From: CAYWLQ01 sp964458775
GTDB lineage: Bacteria > Myxococcota_A > Polyangia > JAAYKL01
NCBI GenBank assembly: GCA_964458775.1
Contig: CAYWLQ010000009.1
Coordinates: forward strand, 1 to 64,000
Length of the DNA stretch: 64,000 nt
Direction: 5' to 3'
A program made the position numbers and the translations under genes. Shown here in pieces: positions 51,935 through 61,346 of this stretch. The notes beneath the pieces were generated by a model. The model did no database searches, was not told the origin of the DNA, and saw nothing but the letters and a program-made list of their open reading frames with translations. How positions within the stretch are numbered: position 1 is the stretch's first letter; the number at the start of each line of letters is the position of its first letter.

Positions 51935-53347
51935 TCAAATATTGTTTTTTCCCCAAAAAGCAAATAACAGATCTGCTGCATTGGTCTGAGTAGGTCCGGT
52001 TATTAAAAGCTCATTTAGTGTATCAAAAAAAGCATAAGAATTATTGTCATCTAAGAACGCCTGAGGGTTCATATTTTGACTTTTTGCACGACGGATTGTT
52101 TGAACGGTTGCTGCTGCTCCGGCTGCGTTAGTCGGACCGTCCTTTCCGTCTGTGGCCAAAGATAAAAAAACAACATCGTTCATTTGATCCATCAAAGAAG
52201 CTTCTATTGCTGCAGATAAAACAGTCTCTTGGTTTCTTCCGCCGGTTCCCATACCCTTAACAGTAACCGTTGTTTCTCCTCCCCAAATTAAACATGAAAG
52301 TTCATTGTCAGAAGTTGTTCTTTTGGCTTTTTGTACAATGTGAGCAACTTTTTTGCCGACGTCTTGGGCTTCCCCGTTTAGCGTTTCAGAAATCAACAAG
52401 CTTTTCACTCCCATGCTGTTTAAGCATGAATCGGCTGCATTGGCTGCCTGTCTGTTTCCGCCGATAATAAAATTATTGACACGTTCAAACACCGGATTAT
52501 TTGGCTTGCATGTTTCTGAAATACTACCGGATGCTCCGTTTTCAAGATGTGAAATAACAGTTTCAGGAATTCGCTTTGTCAGGTTTAAATTATTTAGACA
52601 AGCAAGGGCATCATCATATGTTGAAGAATCCGGAGCAGTCATTCCTGAACCGATCGTGTCCAAATCATCATCAGCAACGTCAGACAGAATAAGAGAAACA
52701 ACTTGCGCAGGTGATGCTTCCAAGGCCAACCTTCCTCCTTTGATTGCAGACAAATGCTTTCTGACAATATTCAGCATTTTTATATCAGCTCCGGAAAGCA
52801 ACAGCTCTGAAGTAACACATTGTTTATCCTTGAGAGATAATCCAGCGGCAGGAAGTGCTAAGAGGGATGATGCTCCTCCTGAAATCAATACGATAAGAAG
52901 GTCGTTTTCGGTAAGATCGGCTGCGAATGAGAGCACCTGATTTGCAGCAAACAGACTTGATTCATCCGGCAGAGGGTGTGAGGATTTTATTATCCTTACG
53001 GTTCCGTTATTCCAAGAGCGATTTTCTGAATTATCATGTGTTGCTACAATTCCTGTCTCAATTCTATTCCCAAGTATGTTCCATAAAGCATGTGTCATAC
53101 CACATGCTGCCTTTCCTCCGCCTACAACTCTAATACGTTGAATTTTTTCAAGTGAAATTCTATGGGAATTAACCAATAGACATCCATTTTGATAGTACAC
53201 TGCATTGTCAATGCAAGTCACAGGATCTATAGCGTTAAGTGCAGAGTTAATAGCTGATACAGCAAAGGAACAAAAAGAACTTTGTTTAAGGCTTCTAGGT
53301 ATTGAAAGGATTTGGGGAAACCTACCGTCAGTTTCAACAACGGTCAT
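51935..53347 (-). CDS. Glycerate 2-kinase (GckA/MOFRL family)
   Basis: Phosphorylates D-glycerate to 2-phosphoglycerate. 470 residues. N-terminal DUF4147 part: RIRVVGGGKAACGMTHAL, HPLPDESS, LIVLISGGASSLLALP, ADIKMLNIVRKHLSAIKGGRLA. C-terminal MOFRL part: GTGGRNQETVLSAAIEA, and LATDGKDGPTNAAGAA. All hallmark segments are present. 13 bp downstream of hrcA and probably in the same transcript, a linkage with no obvious biochemical logic. Confidence 0.9.
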   Translation of the reverse strand: MTVVETDGRFPQILSIPRSLKQSSFCSFAVSAINSALNAIDPVTCIDNAVYYQNGCLLVNSHRISLEKIQRIRVVGGGKAACGMTHALWNILGNRIETGIVATHDNSENRSWNNGTVRIIKSSHPLPDESSLFAANQVLSFAADLTENDLLIVLISGGASSLLALPAAGLSLKDKQCVTSELLLSGADIKMLNIVRKHLSAIKGGRLALEASPAQVVSLILSDVADDDLDTIGSGMTAPDSSTYDDALACLNNLNLTKRIPETVISHLENGASGSISETCKPNNPVFERVNNFIIGGNRQAANAADSCLNSMGVKSLLISETLNGEAQDVGKKVAHIVQKAKRTTSDNELSCLIWGGETTVTVKGMGTGGRNQETVLSAAIEASLMDQMNDVVFLSLATDGKDGPTNAAGAAATVQTIRRAKSQNMNPQAFLDDNNSYAFFDTLNELLITGPTQTNAADLLFAFWGKNNI

Positions 53348-53360
53348 GATCTTTCCGCCC

Positions 53361-54419
53361 CTATATTTCTTCTACAGTCGGTTTAGAAGATAGTAGAACT
53401 GAAGCAAGCTTAACAAGAGGAATGGCAGATGAATAATCCATTCGAGATGATCCTACGACACCAATTTGCCCCTCTAGGCCGGTTCTTCCAAACGGAGCAC
53501 TTATCATAGCGCAGCCGTCAAAGCTTTCTCCTCCTTCTCTGCCGATAATCACAACTAGCTTGTCTGTTTCTTCTGCTGCTTGGTCCAATAGAGCTAAAAT
53601 GCGGCTTTTTTCTTCTAAAAACAACATAAGTTCTTTTAATTTGTCTCTAAGTTCAGGTTGAGCCGCCAATCTACTTCGGCCGTCTACAACTAATTCTGAA
53701 CCGTCGTTTATGCTATTCTTCAATGCCTCTGTTCCAAGTTCTGTCGCTTGTTTTCTCATAGCATCACATTTTTTTTCGGCGTCTTCAAGTTCAGCCCTTA
53801 GAATCTCTCTGGTTTCATTGAGAGTTCTTCCTGAAATAAGATCACCCAAATAGTTGTGAACTCTTTCCAATTCGCGATCATTTAAGGGTACCTGAGTTTT
53901 CACATAGGTATTATGTACCAAACCCTCTCTTGTAATTATTACTGCGAGAAGCGAACCCGGTGCAAAAGGAATGAAACGGAGCTGTTTGATAACCGATTCT
54001 GTAAGCGAAGGTGTTATAACAAGAGCTGCCTGATTAAGAAAGTCAGAGAGAATTCGAACAGTTTCTTGTCTAATATCAGGATTTGTTTTGTCGAGAGTTC
54101 TTAACTGCTTCATTGCAGCATTTCCCGGCAATGACATTTGCGTGGAAGTCTCATTTCTGAGAGTATCAACAAAAAGCCGCAATGCTCTATCAGTAGGTAT
54201 TCTTCCGGCAGAAGTATGAGGTTGTGTGAGGTACCCCATTTCTGAAAGAGCGTGAAGTTCTCGTCTTATGGTAGCCGGAGAAAAACCCAGGTTGCCGACA
54301 ATAGATAATCCTGTTGAACTAACCGGTCTTCCTGACGAAACGTAGGAGGCTACTAAATGAAAAAGTATTTGTTTACGCCTTTTATCTACATGTTCCTGAT
54401 CAATTGTTGTTTTTGTCAT
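53361..54419 (-). CDS. hrcA: Heat-inducible transcription repressor HrcA
   Basis: Represses chaperone genes by binding CIRCE. About 352 residues, normal length. N-terminal winged helix (KRRKQILFHLVASYVSSGRPV, SPATIRRELHALSEMGYLTQPHTSAGRIPTD) and the GAF-like C-terminal part (LVVIIGREGG, GQIGVVGSSRMDYSSAIPLV). ATG at 54419 is chosen because AGGGAAAA lies upstream; ATG at 54443 would add 8 residues. No CIRCE-like inverted repeat (TTAGCACTC type) is visible upstream, and no dnaK or grpE is adjacent. Confidence 0.93.
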   Translation of the reverse strand: MTKTTIDQEHVDKRRKQILFHLVASYVSSGRPVSSTGLSIVGNLGFSPATIRRELHALSEMGYLTQPHTSAGRIPTDRALRLFVDTLRNETSTQMSLPGNAAMKQLRTLDKTNPDIRQETVRILSDFLNQAALVITPSLTESVIKQLRFIPFAPGSLLAVIITREGLVHNTYVKTQVPLNDRELERVHNYLGDLISGRTLNETREILRAELEDAEKKCDAMRKQATELGTEALKNSINDGSELVVDGRSRLAAQPELRDKLKELMLFLEEKSRILALLDQAAEETDKLVVIIGREGGESFDGCAMISAPFGRTGLEGQIGVVGSSRMDYSSAIPLVKLASVLLSSKPTVEEI

Positions 54420-54482
54420 TTTTTTTATTTTCCCTAACACCATTACTTGACATAAACCTAAAAATCGTTTGTATCAGAAACT

Positions 54483-54893
54483 ATGCTCCAATTCACGGAC
54501 GAACTTTCACATGAGCAGCCATTGGCCGGCAAAAAAGTTCTTTTTGCCGAAGATCAAGAACATCTGCGCACTATCATAGTAATGATGTTAAAAGAACTTG
54601 GAGCTGACGTCATTCCTGTCGGGGACGGCTCAAGTGTTCTGCAACACTACAAAGATGATTATGAGGACATTGATCTAGTTCTGATGGATGTTAAGATGTC
54701 CGGACTTGCCGGAACCGAAACTTTTCAGCGTTTAATTGAAATGGATCCTGCTGTTAAGGTAGTGCTTACTTCAGGCACAACTCCGGACGAAGATATTATG
54801 GATCTGCTGCAAAAACACAAGGGCGGTTTTATAGAAAAACCTTTTAATTTAAGTCTCTTAGGTGATGTCTTACAGCAGGTTCTTCAGGGATAA
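54483..54893 (+). CDS. Single-domain response regulator (CheY-like)
   Basis: 136 residues. Receiver domain with acidic pair (FAEDQ), phosphoacceptor Asp69 (LVLMDVKMSG), Thr/Ser (VLTSGT) and Lys (FIEKPF). All active-site residues are present. No output domain, so it works by protein contact. No ribosome-binding site is obvious. Divergent from hrcA; the cognate kinase is not adjacent. Confidence 0.88.
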   Translation: MLQFTDELSHEQPLAGKKVLFAEDQEHLRTIIVMMLKELGADVIPVGDGSSVLQHYKDDYEDIDLVLMDVKMSGLAGTETFQRLIEMDPAVKVVLTSGTTPDEDIMDLLQKHKGGFIEKPFNLSLLGDVLQQVLQG

Positions 54894-54903
54894 AGAGGTT
54901 TGT

Positions 54904-55473
54904 TTAGTTAGTAGACTTTTTTGCAGGAGACGATGCTGATGCTGCACCTTTGTACTGGGCATTATATTTCTGAATAAGTTGATCTGTAAGATCCATATGT
55001 GACGGACCCCAAACTACAGCTCCGGCAGAACGGTCAAAAATCATAGTATATCCTTCTGTTTTACCTATCTGCTCCAAGATTTTTTGCATCTTTTCAAGAA
55101 TATCTTGTGTGAATTCAGCTTCTTTCGTGCTCAACTCTCTTTGAAATCTGGCATATGACTGCTGTAATTCATTAACAGATTGATAATACTCTTCAACTTT
55201 CTTCTGCATGGCTTCTTTGGTCAGTATATCCTGCTGTTTTTCGAGGGTGCTTTTCATATCGATGATTTTCTTTTCCTCTGATTCAATTTTCTTTTGCAGC
55301 TTGTCTTTTAGTTTTGTCAGCTTGTCCATTGCTGCTTTACCTTCTACTGTTTCGTTTAAAGCGCGGCGCAAATCAACATAGGCAAGCTTGATTTTATCCT
55401 GAGCCATTGCTGCTGTTACCCCTGCTGTGATCATTAGCGCTGCCAATACTGCTGAAATCATACGAATTTTCAT
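54904..55473 (-). CDS. skp: Skp/OmpH periplasmic chaperone
   Basis: Holds unfolded outer-membrane proteins on the way to BamA. 189 residues from ATG 55473, which has AGGAG 8 nt upstream and an immediate signal peptide (ISAVLAALMITAGVTAAMA). The mature part is the OmpH coiled coil (KIKLAYVDLRRALNETVEGK, then heptads to ~130, ending YTMIFDRSAGAVVWGPSHMDLTDQLIQKYN). It lies downstream of bamA, the standard order. Confidence 0.93.
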   Translation of the reverse strand: MKIRMISAVLAALMITAGVTAAMAQDKIKLAYVDLRRALNETVEGKAAMDKLTKLKDKLQKKIESEEKKIIDMKSTLEKQQDILTKEAMQKKVEEYYQSVNELQQSYARFQRELSTKEAEFTQDILEKMQKILEQIGKTEGYTMIFDRSAGAVVWGPSHMDLTDQLIQKYNAQYKGAASASSPAKKSTN

Positions 55474-55512
55474 TTTCTTACTCCTGCTCAATACAACCGC
55501 GTAAATGCGAAG

Positions 55513-55562
55513 CGACGTTTTTTCACGTCGTTTTTTATGCTTTGACCGCTTTGGGGGTCAAA
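55513..55562. other. Two hairpins between bamA and skp
   Basis: CGACGT/ACGTCG (55513-55530, loop of 6) and TTTGACC/GGTCAAA (55541-55562). T6 follows the first on the plus strand only, so it is not a terminator for the leftward operon. They may stabilise or process the bamA-skp mRNA, or be an operator. Confidence 0.4.
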
Positions 55563-55639
55563 CTATTTATATTTTTTCGACTAGTTTTGTTAAAAACATT
55601 GTGCCGAAGATCGAACTCTAACTAACTAAACTCTTGAGT

Positions 55640-58162
55640 CTAAAAGAAATTCCCGAAGGTAAACTCAAACATAAAATTATCTTCGTCATTGTATGTTTTT
55701 GTGGGCCATCCCCATTCAAAACGAAGAGGTCCCATCGGCGACATCCATCTAAATCCGAAACCTGCAGAAGTTCTGAGATATACCGGATTACGATTGCAAG
55801 GATCATTAAATACATTAATGCCTCTTCCAGTACCTGCCTGACACCAAGTATCTTCTAAATTAAACGAGTTACCTGCATCAAAAAATACAACCCCCTTAAT
55901 TCCCATCATCTCAACAATTGGAAATTCTATTTCAGTATTAAAAGTAACCCGCATATTTCCGCCGATATTAACACCGTAGTTCATCGGCGATTGATTGGGG
56001 TCAAAATTCTTTGAGATAGACAATCTCGGTCCAAGAGACCATGGGTAGAATCCTCTGACATCCATAATACCGCCTGAACGATAACGATGTACGATGGCTA
56101 ACCCTTCTGAATTGTTTGAATAGATAAGTCCAAAGTTACCTTGAAAACGAAATACAAGTTTCCAAAACAACGGTGCATACCATCTAGAGGAGAGTGAATA
56201 CCGAGTAAATCCAAAATCTGACACAATATAAGGAGAAGCCCACTCTACAGACAACATATTATAGTGACCCTTGGTCGGAAACAATCTGTTATTTCTTCTG
56301 TCAAAAGCCAGCTTAGCTTGTAAAATGGAAGAAAAACCTTCTTTAAATAAGTGTGCCAGAGGCAAATCGGCAAATCCTGAATCAATGCTTCTTCCTCCGG
56401 AGATAAGCAAGCCTCTGCTTGTATCGGTGTCGACCTTGTCGTAAGAAAGGCTGTAGGTAAGATAGAGTTTTAAATCACGATGCCCAAGAGAATGCCCAAG
56501 AGTAAGATCCCCTCCTGTTGATCTCTTGTTGTAGTCGATTTGGGACATGACTGTATTATAGATACTAAAAGCTAGAGTCCAATTGGTATCCAAGAAATAA
56601 GGTTCCCAAAAATTTCCCATAAAAATCTGACGCATGGAAGACATCTGGATTTGAAGGGATAGGGTTTGGCCGTGACCTAAGAAGTTTTGTTCTGACACTT
56701 GAGCTTGCGCAATGAATTTTTCAATGGAGCTAATACCCATTCCCACCTGAAACTGGCCGGTATGCTTTTCTGTTATTTCAACCGTAAGACTGATCTTGTC
56801 TTTTGAGCTTCCGGGAGTTTCTGTAATGTCGACGCTTTCAAAAAAGCCTAACTGTGTGACTCTGGCTTTTGAAGCTTCTATTCCGGTTTTGCTGTAACGA
56901 GCTCCCTCGTTAACAACTACTTCTCTTCGGATAACTCTGTCTTTGGTTTTTGTATTGCCGCGAATATCTATTCGCTCAAAATAAACCATCGGTCCGCGAA
57001 CAATATCGAAAACCAAATCGACTATTCGTGTTTCGGGATTGGTCGGAGTTCCCAAATTAACATTAACGTGAGCATAGCCCTTATCTTGATAATATCGAGT
57101 AATTCGGTTTACATCTTCCATTACCGAAGTTCGAGAAAACCAAGTTTCTCGCTCTGTCTTTGCCATAGAGCGAACAACTCTCCTTCCTCCAAGTAACTCA
57201 ATCGAATTGTTGTTTTCGTCGTGTTCTTGAACTTTTATTCTTCCCACACGATATCTAGGGCCTTCTTCAATCGGAATCGATAAAAAAATGTATCGTCGAT
57301 CAGCTGAAAGTTCAACTCTGGGAGAACCGACCTTTACATCAAGATATCCGTGATCCCAATATACTGCTGAAATAATTGTGACATCTTGTTCGAAGTTTTC
57401 CTTGTTGAAGGTTCCGGAGCTCGTCAGCATCGAAAGCGGACCTCCGGTTCTGGTAGACAAGTATCGAGCAATAGCAGCATCGGAAAGAGCTTTGTTTCCC
57501 ACAAATGATATTCGCTTAACCTCTACTTTTGCATGTTCATCTATTTCAAAAACAACATCGTATGCATTTTCTCCGTTTTGTTCCAACTTGTAGTCAATAA
57601 TGGATAAAAAATAACCCTTTTCAGAATACAAATCTCTGATCTTTTGTAGATTTCGATGAATAGAGGGATCATCTAAGGGTTTATTAGCCTCCAAGTCGAT
57701 TACTTCTTTAATATCGTCATCATCAATCTCGCTATTACCCTCAAATTTTACCTCATTTACAGCGGGTTTTTCTTCTATTGAAAAGACAACGACTACACCG
57801 TCCTTGTGCTCTTTGAGGCTGACTTTGATATCGCTGAAAAAACCTATTGCATATAATGATCGAATATCTCGCGCCAATCGAGCTTCGTCATAAACAGTAT
57901 TGGGACGTGTTGAAATATTCGTCCTAATATCGTTTGAGCCCACTCGCTTGTTGCCTACAACCTCAATATCAACGACAATTCGATTTCGCGCTTTGTTAGG
58001 TGAAAGCTCTGCAAGCTCTTTTTCAAATTCAGCATTTTCATCTGTATCTGTATCTGTATCTTGATCTTGTGCGATGCTGATTTTTACTTCCGTTAAAACA
58101 ATAATTGCAATACCGGCTATAACTATTGATATGAATGTATTTGATGATGAGAAACGACGCAT
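55640..58162 (-). CDS. bamA: Outer-membrane protein assembly factor BamA
   Basis: Folds and inserts beta-barrel proteins. 840 residues. Signal peptide, then a short Asp/Thr run (DTDTDTDE), five POTRA domains (~60-480; e.g. VVDIEVVGNKRVGSNDI, VNEVKFEGNSEIDDDDI, VKRISFVGNKALSD, FERIDIRGNTKTKDRVI) and the Omp85 barrel (~500-840) with the loop-6 motif VRGF (DVRGFYPWSL), ending in aromatic EFTFGNFF as the beta-signal. Fully intact. GGAGG lies 14 nt before the ATG, slightly far. Confidence 0.96.
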   Translation of the reverse strand: MRRFSSSNTFISIVIAGIAIIVLTEVKISIAQDQDTDTDTDENAEFEKELAELSPNKARNRIVVDIEVVGNKRVGSNDIRTNISTRPNTVYDEARLARDIRSLYAIGFFSDIKVSLKEHKDGVVVVFSIEEKPAVNEVKFEGNSEIDDDDIKEVIDLEANKPLDDPSIHRNLQKIRDLYSEKGYFLSIIDYKLEQNGENAYDVVFEIDEHAKVEVKRISFVGNKALSDAAIARYLSTRTGGPLSMLTSSGTFNKENFEQDVTIISAVYWDHGYLDVKVGSPRVELSADRRYIFLSIPIEEGPRYRVGRIKVQEHDENNNSIELLGGRRVVRSMAKTERETWFSRTSVMEDVNRITRYYQDKGYAHVNVNLGTPTNPETRIVDLVFDIVRGPMVYFERIDIRGNTKTKDRVIRREVVVNEGARYSKTGIEASKARVTQLGFFESVDITETPGSSKDKISLTVEITEKHTGQFQVGMGISSIEKFIAQAQVSEQNFLGHGQTLSLQIQMSSMRQIFMGNFWEPYFLDTNWTLAFSIYNTVMSQIDYNKRSTGGDLTLGHSLGHRDLKLYLTYSLSYDKVDTDTSRGLLISGGRSIDSGFADLPLAHLFKEGFSSILQAKLAFDRRNNRLFPTKGHYNMLSVEWASPYIVSDFGFTRYSLSSRWYAPLFWKLVFRFQGNFGLIYSNNSEGLAIVHRYRSGGIMDVRGFYPWSLGPRLSISKNFDPNQSPMNYGVNIGGNMRVTFNTEIEFPIVEMMGIKGVVFFDAGNSFNLEDTWCQAGTGRGINVFNDPCNRNPVYLRTSAGFGFRWMSPMGPLRFEWGWPTKTYNDEDNFMFEFTFGNFF
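58039..58070 (-). repeat. Asp-Thr codon repeat in BamA N-terminus
   Basis: Four TGTATC-type hexamers encoding DTDTDTD right after the signal peptide, resembling the linkers of the lipoproteins. Confidence 0.6.
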
Positions 58163-58510
58163 ACGCTGATTTTGTTCCTCCCGATGTCGCCCAAGGGTGA
58201 CAATTAAGATTTCGACGTTGTACGTCGTGAACGATGTATAGTCAACTACAGTAATCTTTAGAGTTTCTCTAAAAAGGTGGAAGAGAAAGATTAGATATTA
58301 TAAATTCAATGAAAACAGTTTCATTTTCGAGAAAGAATGGTCGGCACGGAGAGGCTATTACGGCCGGCGTGGAGAGAGTACAAATTGCTTTTCGGAAAGC
58401 GTCCAAAACCAAGAACAGTCGTTAATTTCAAACATATTGCCATGTTATTGGAAATTTTCGATTGGATTTTTGCATAATTGAGGGGCTGTTGAACAAGTAA
58501 AGCAGCAAAT
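58163..58510 (+). other. Intergenic region upstream of bamA
   Basis: 348 bp between bamA and the end of the radical-SAM gene. It contains the palindrome CGACGT-TGT-ACGTCG at 58213-58227, close to the bamA start, and a more GC-rich part (58337-58477) that reads as a 46-codon plus-strand frame containing LLFGKRPKPRTVVNFKHIA without ribosome-binding site. That frame may be a remnant of a gene; I do not call it as a CDS. Confidence 0.4.
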
Positions 58511-60115
58511 TTACCCTGTTTTACTCTTGTTTTTTTGCAGACGTTGATAGAGTGCGGCCCCTCTGGCATTTAGCAACACCCAGAGTTCTCTAAATTTCGT
58601 ATAAAAATATCGGTTATTATGATTTATGCGAACAGCTGATTTGACGGCAAAATCTTGTATTTCAGCTGCGGTCTTGTGATGATGGGTTAGAGAAAAATCA
58701 AGAGCAATGCGCAGCTCCTTTACGGTATCTAAATGTGCCTCTGACAGCAGATCGTCAACAGATCTGCTGATATTGTCTGTGGCTTCTCCAGGAAAAAAGG
58801 CTTCGTGTGCTTGACGAGCGAAAGAAATGCTTATGAGCTTATTTAGTAAGCTGCTTACCGCAAAAGCACGTTCGTGAAAGCTTACTCTTAAGATCCTAAA
58901 CATTATTTCACAAACGGGATCTCGCATTTCGTATCCGAAGTTGCGATAGTCTCCGGTCAGTCGGTTTTCTGCTTCCAGTGCGCGCAAGAGAGGGGTCCCC
59001 GAATAAATCTCTGTTCGACAGACATTCCACGGCAAATGGTGAACTGTTTCTGCAAAGTCAATTGTGGTTGCTACATCTTCAACAGAGCAATCCGGATCAA
59101 ACAACATTAAATTGAAAGACGGTCTAATGCCGTTTTCCTCGCAGTTGCGAATAGCCTCAATATTATGAAAGTGTTGATGGGTTCTTCCTAAATACATTAG
59201 CCTTTGGTCTGAAGCGTTTTCAACGCCCAAAAACATATGTACTACTCCAAGTTCTCGCGCTGTTTTTGCAATATCTTGGGTAATAGATTCAGGCCTTCCC
59301 TTTACCCAAAAAACAGGTGTATCAAGACCTCTTCTTTGAAGTGCAGCTGACATTTCGTGCATGCGACGAAGGGTTCTTTGTCGATTAGGCAGAACAAAGA
59401 GATCATCCTGAAAGAAGAAAGTTCTAATATCGCATTGATGGTAGTGATCTGCGATTTCGTCCGCGACGGATTCTACTTGACGCAATCTGAGCAGCGGTCC
59501 TCCGGCATCTCTACCAAAAGACTGTATAGAACAATATGTACAAGCACCAAAACATCCCCTGGCTGTAATAACAAAAGCAACAGGCACTCCGCCTACCGAA
59601 AACGGACCGGGATTTCTTAACTTCGGTCTTGGAAGTATATCCAAATCTTTTATCGTAGGGCGCGGCGGCTCAACAACGATGCCTCCTTCGCTTCGATATA
59701 CCAACCCTTTTATTCCTTTGAGTTGTTTGCTGTTTTCAAGAGTTTCGACCAATTCATTTAAGGTATGTTCACCCTCGTGTCTTACAACTGTGTCTATTGC
59801 AGAACAGTCTTTTAGAATATTTTCGTAACAAAAGGTAGGCACATGGCCGCCGCATGTAATGTGACCGTCAAATCCTGCTTTTCGAATTACAGATGCCAAA
59901 TGCAGATAGTCATTAACTGCAAATTGAAAAGAAATACCGAGACCTATTACATCTGGATTATTTTTAACTATTTGTTCGGTACATGTGTTTGTATCGTCTT
60001 TATTGTTAAAGCGAATTAATTCTGCTTCGTGACCGGCGCTTTCTAAAGAAGCAGCCAAATATCTCAGAGGCAAATTGTCTTGCTGATCGGGACCTATTAA
60101 AGCAATTTTAGCCAT
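58511..60115 (-). CDS. Cobalamin-binding-domain radical SAM protein
   Basis: About 534 residues. The start ATG 60115 overlaps the end of the lipoprotein gene upstream by 8 nt; ATG at 60178 would overlap 71 nt. N-terminal B12-binding-like Rossmann domain (~1-150: KIALIGPDQQDNLP, VIGLGISFQF, HITCGGHVPTF), without the DxHxxG lower-ligand motif. Radical SAM core with CFGACTYC (Cys188, 192, 195), QDDLFVLPN and LGVENASDQRLMYLGR. C-terminal helical ~200 residues unassigned. Members of this class methylate or rearrange lipids and natural products; the substrate here is unknown. Confidence 0.88.
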   Translation of the reverse strand: MAKIALIGPDQQDNLPLRYLAASLESAGHEAELIRFNNKDDTNTCTEQIVKNNPDVIGLGISFQFAVNDYLHLASVIRKAGFDGHITCGGHVPTFCYENILKDCSAIDTVVRHEGEHTLNELVETLENSKQLKGIKGLVYRSEGGIVVEPPRPTIKDLDILPRPKLRNPGPFSVGGVPVAFVITARGCFGACTYCSIQSFGRDAGGPLLRLRQVESVADEIADHYHQCDIRTFFFQDDLFVLPNRQRTLRRMHEMSAALQRRGLDTPVFWVKGRPESITQDIAKTARELGVVHMFLGVENASDQRLMYLGRTHQHFHNIEAIRNCEENGIRPSFNLMLFDPDCSVEDVATTIDFAETVHHLPWNVCRTEIYSGTPLLRALEAENRLTGDYRNFGYEMRDPVCEIMFRILRVSFHERAFAVSSLLNKLISISFARQAHEAFFPGEATDNISRSVDDLLSEAHLDTVKELRIALDFSLTHHHKTAAEIQDFAVKSAVRINHNNRYFYTKFRELWVLLNARGAALYQRLQKNKSKTG

Positions 60116-61346
60116 GTAAAGTGCTGTGTTTAAAGTAAAAAGATGATGTACCGACAGATGTTCCTCTTTTAACGACAACTTGTATGTGGTGATAGCCTCC
60201 GGATGAAGGAAGTTCCCAAATCACACCGCCCAAATTAGAATCAGAAACATTACCGTCTGAGGGAATCCATTCGTATTGCAAAGGTCCGTTTCCGCCGCAA
60301 ACTTCAGCAACCAAACAAACCGACCTTGAACTTAATGCAACCGGAACAATGTTTGTATGGATCGCCTGACTCAAAGGGGCTTCCTCTTCTGACTGTTTTG
60401 GAATAATCGGACTGGGTGCCATTTCGCAAATAAACTCGCACACCGTACAAGTGCCGCCTGAGCTGACCCAGTTAGCAGGAGCATTGCCTTCACACCAATT
60501 CAGGTAGGTCAGTGTTTCTACCTTTTTTGTATGTTCGCCGGCTTCATCACATCTAACATCCATTGTTACTTTTATTTGTAACTCAGAACGATAAAAACTA
60601 TCAATGTTCACTTCGGAGGGCCAAAAAACAGTAAATGAAAACCCTTCTGTGTCATCAATTAGGTCCAAAACAGTGACTTCGTACAATATTGTCGGATAAG
60701 CATAGGATACTTCAATAGAGGGTTTTCCCACTACTGCATCTTTCAAGTCCGCAGGTATTATTATTCGGCCGGAAGCAATGTTTGCATTTGCTGAATATGC
60801 ATTTAGGGTTACTCGCGCAGCCAAATTGCTGTCTACCGGTTCGTCGGAGTTGGCGCAAATAGCAAAAGCTTCTGCGTCTACTCCCGGAGGAGGTGACGAG
60901 ACAACAAACTCGTTAGGATAGCTGTAATTCGGGCAAGGGTCAGCATCGGAATCAGTATCGGCGTCAGCGTCAGCATCGGCATCAGCGTCACCATCGGCAT
61001 CCATGTCAGTATCGGCATCCATGTCGGCATCAGCATCAGAATCTGCATCTATATCCATATCAGCATCAGCATCTATGTCCATATCGGCATCAGCATCAGC
61101 ATCTATGTCCATATCAGCATCAGCATCAGCATCAGCATCTATGTCCATATCGGCATCAGCATCAGCATCGCCATCAGCATCTGAATCGGCATCAGCGTCA
61201 GATGCCGAGTCACTGCTTAAATCCGTACTGGAATCTGTGTCGAATACGATGTTTTTACTATTGCCCTCTATGCAACCCGAAACTGAAGAAAGAAGCAAAC
61301 CGCACAATATTAAAATAAAGACTGTTTTACGAGGTTTGTTACCCAT
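60108..61346 (-). CDS. Lipoprotein with long Asp-repeat linker
   Basis: 412 residues, GAGGTGA before the ATG. Signal peptide and lipobox (SVSGC), then ~100 residues almost entirely of D-x dipeptides (x = A, S, M, I, T, G), highly acidic and probably extended. The C-terminal ~270 residues have a cadherin/Ig-like look with several Cys and two beta-rich segments (ARVTLNAYSANANIASGRI, and LQYEWIPSDG...GGYHHIQVVVKRG, the latter like a PKD/Ig domain). Surface or extracellular role likely. Co-transcribed with the radical SAM gene through an 8-nt overlap. Confidence 0.78.
   Translation of the reverse strand: MGNKPRKTVFILILCGLLLSSVSGCIEGNSKNIVFDTDSSTDLSSDSASDADADSDADGDADADADMDIDADADADADMDIDADADADMDIDADADMDIDADSDADADMDADTDMDADGDADADADADADTDSDADPCPNYSYPNEFVVSSPPPGVDAEAFAICANSDEPVDSNLAARVTLNAYSANANIASGRIIIPADLKDAVVGKPSIEVSYAYPTILYEVTVLDLIDDTEGFSFTVFWPSEVNIDSFYRSELQIKVTMDVRCDEAGEHTKKVETLTYLNWCEGNAPANWVSSGGTCTVCEFICEMAPSPIIPKQSEEEAPLSQAIHTNIVPVALSSRSVCLVAEVCGGNGPLQYEWIPSDGNVSDSNLGGVIWELPSSGGYHHIQVVVKRGTSVGTSSFYFKHSTLHG
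60940..61208 (-). repeat. Long hexanucleotide Asp-dipeptide repeat with higher-order unit
   Basis: About 270 bp with six-base period (plus strand: GCATCA, GCATCG, CATATC, CATGTC). A nested unit ending in Met-Asp-Ile (plus strand TCTATGTCCATATC and variants) recurs at uneven spacing, showing slippage or duplication. Likely length-variable between strains. Confidence 0.88.

Noticed and set aside
58481..58496. GGGGCTGTTGAACAAG, similar to insertion-sequence terminal repeats
   Set aside because: Only one copy, no inverted partner and wrong orientation relative to the nearby frame.
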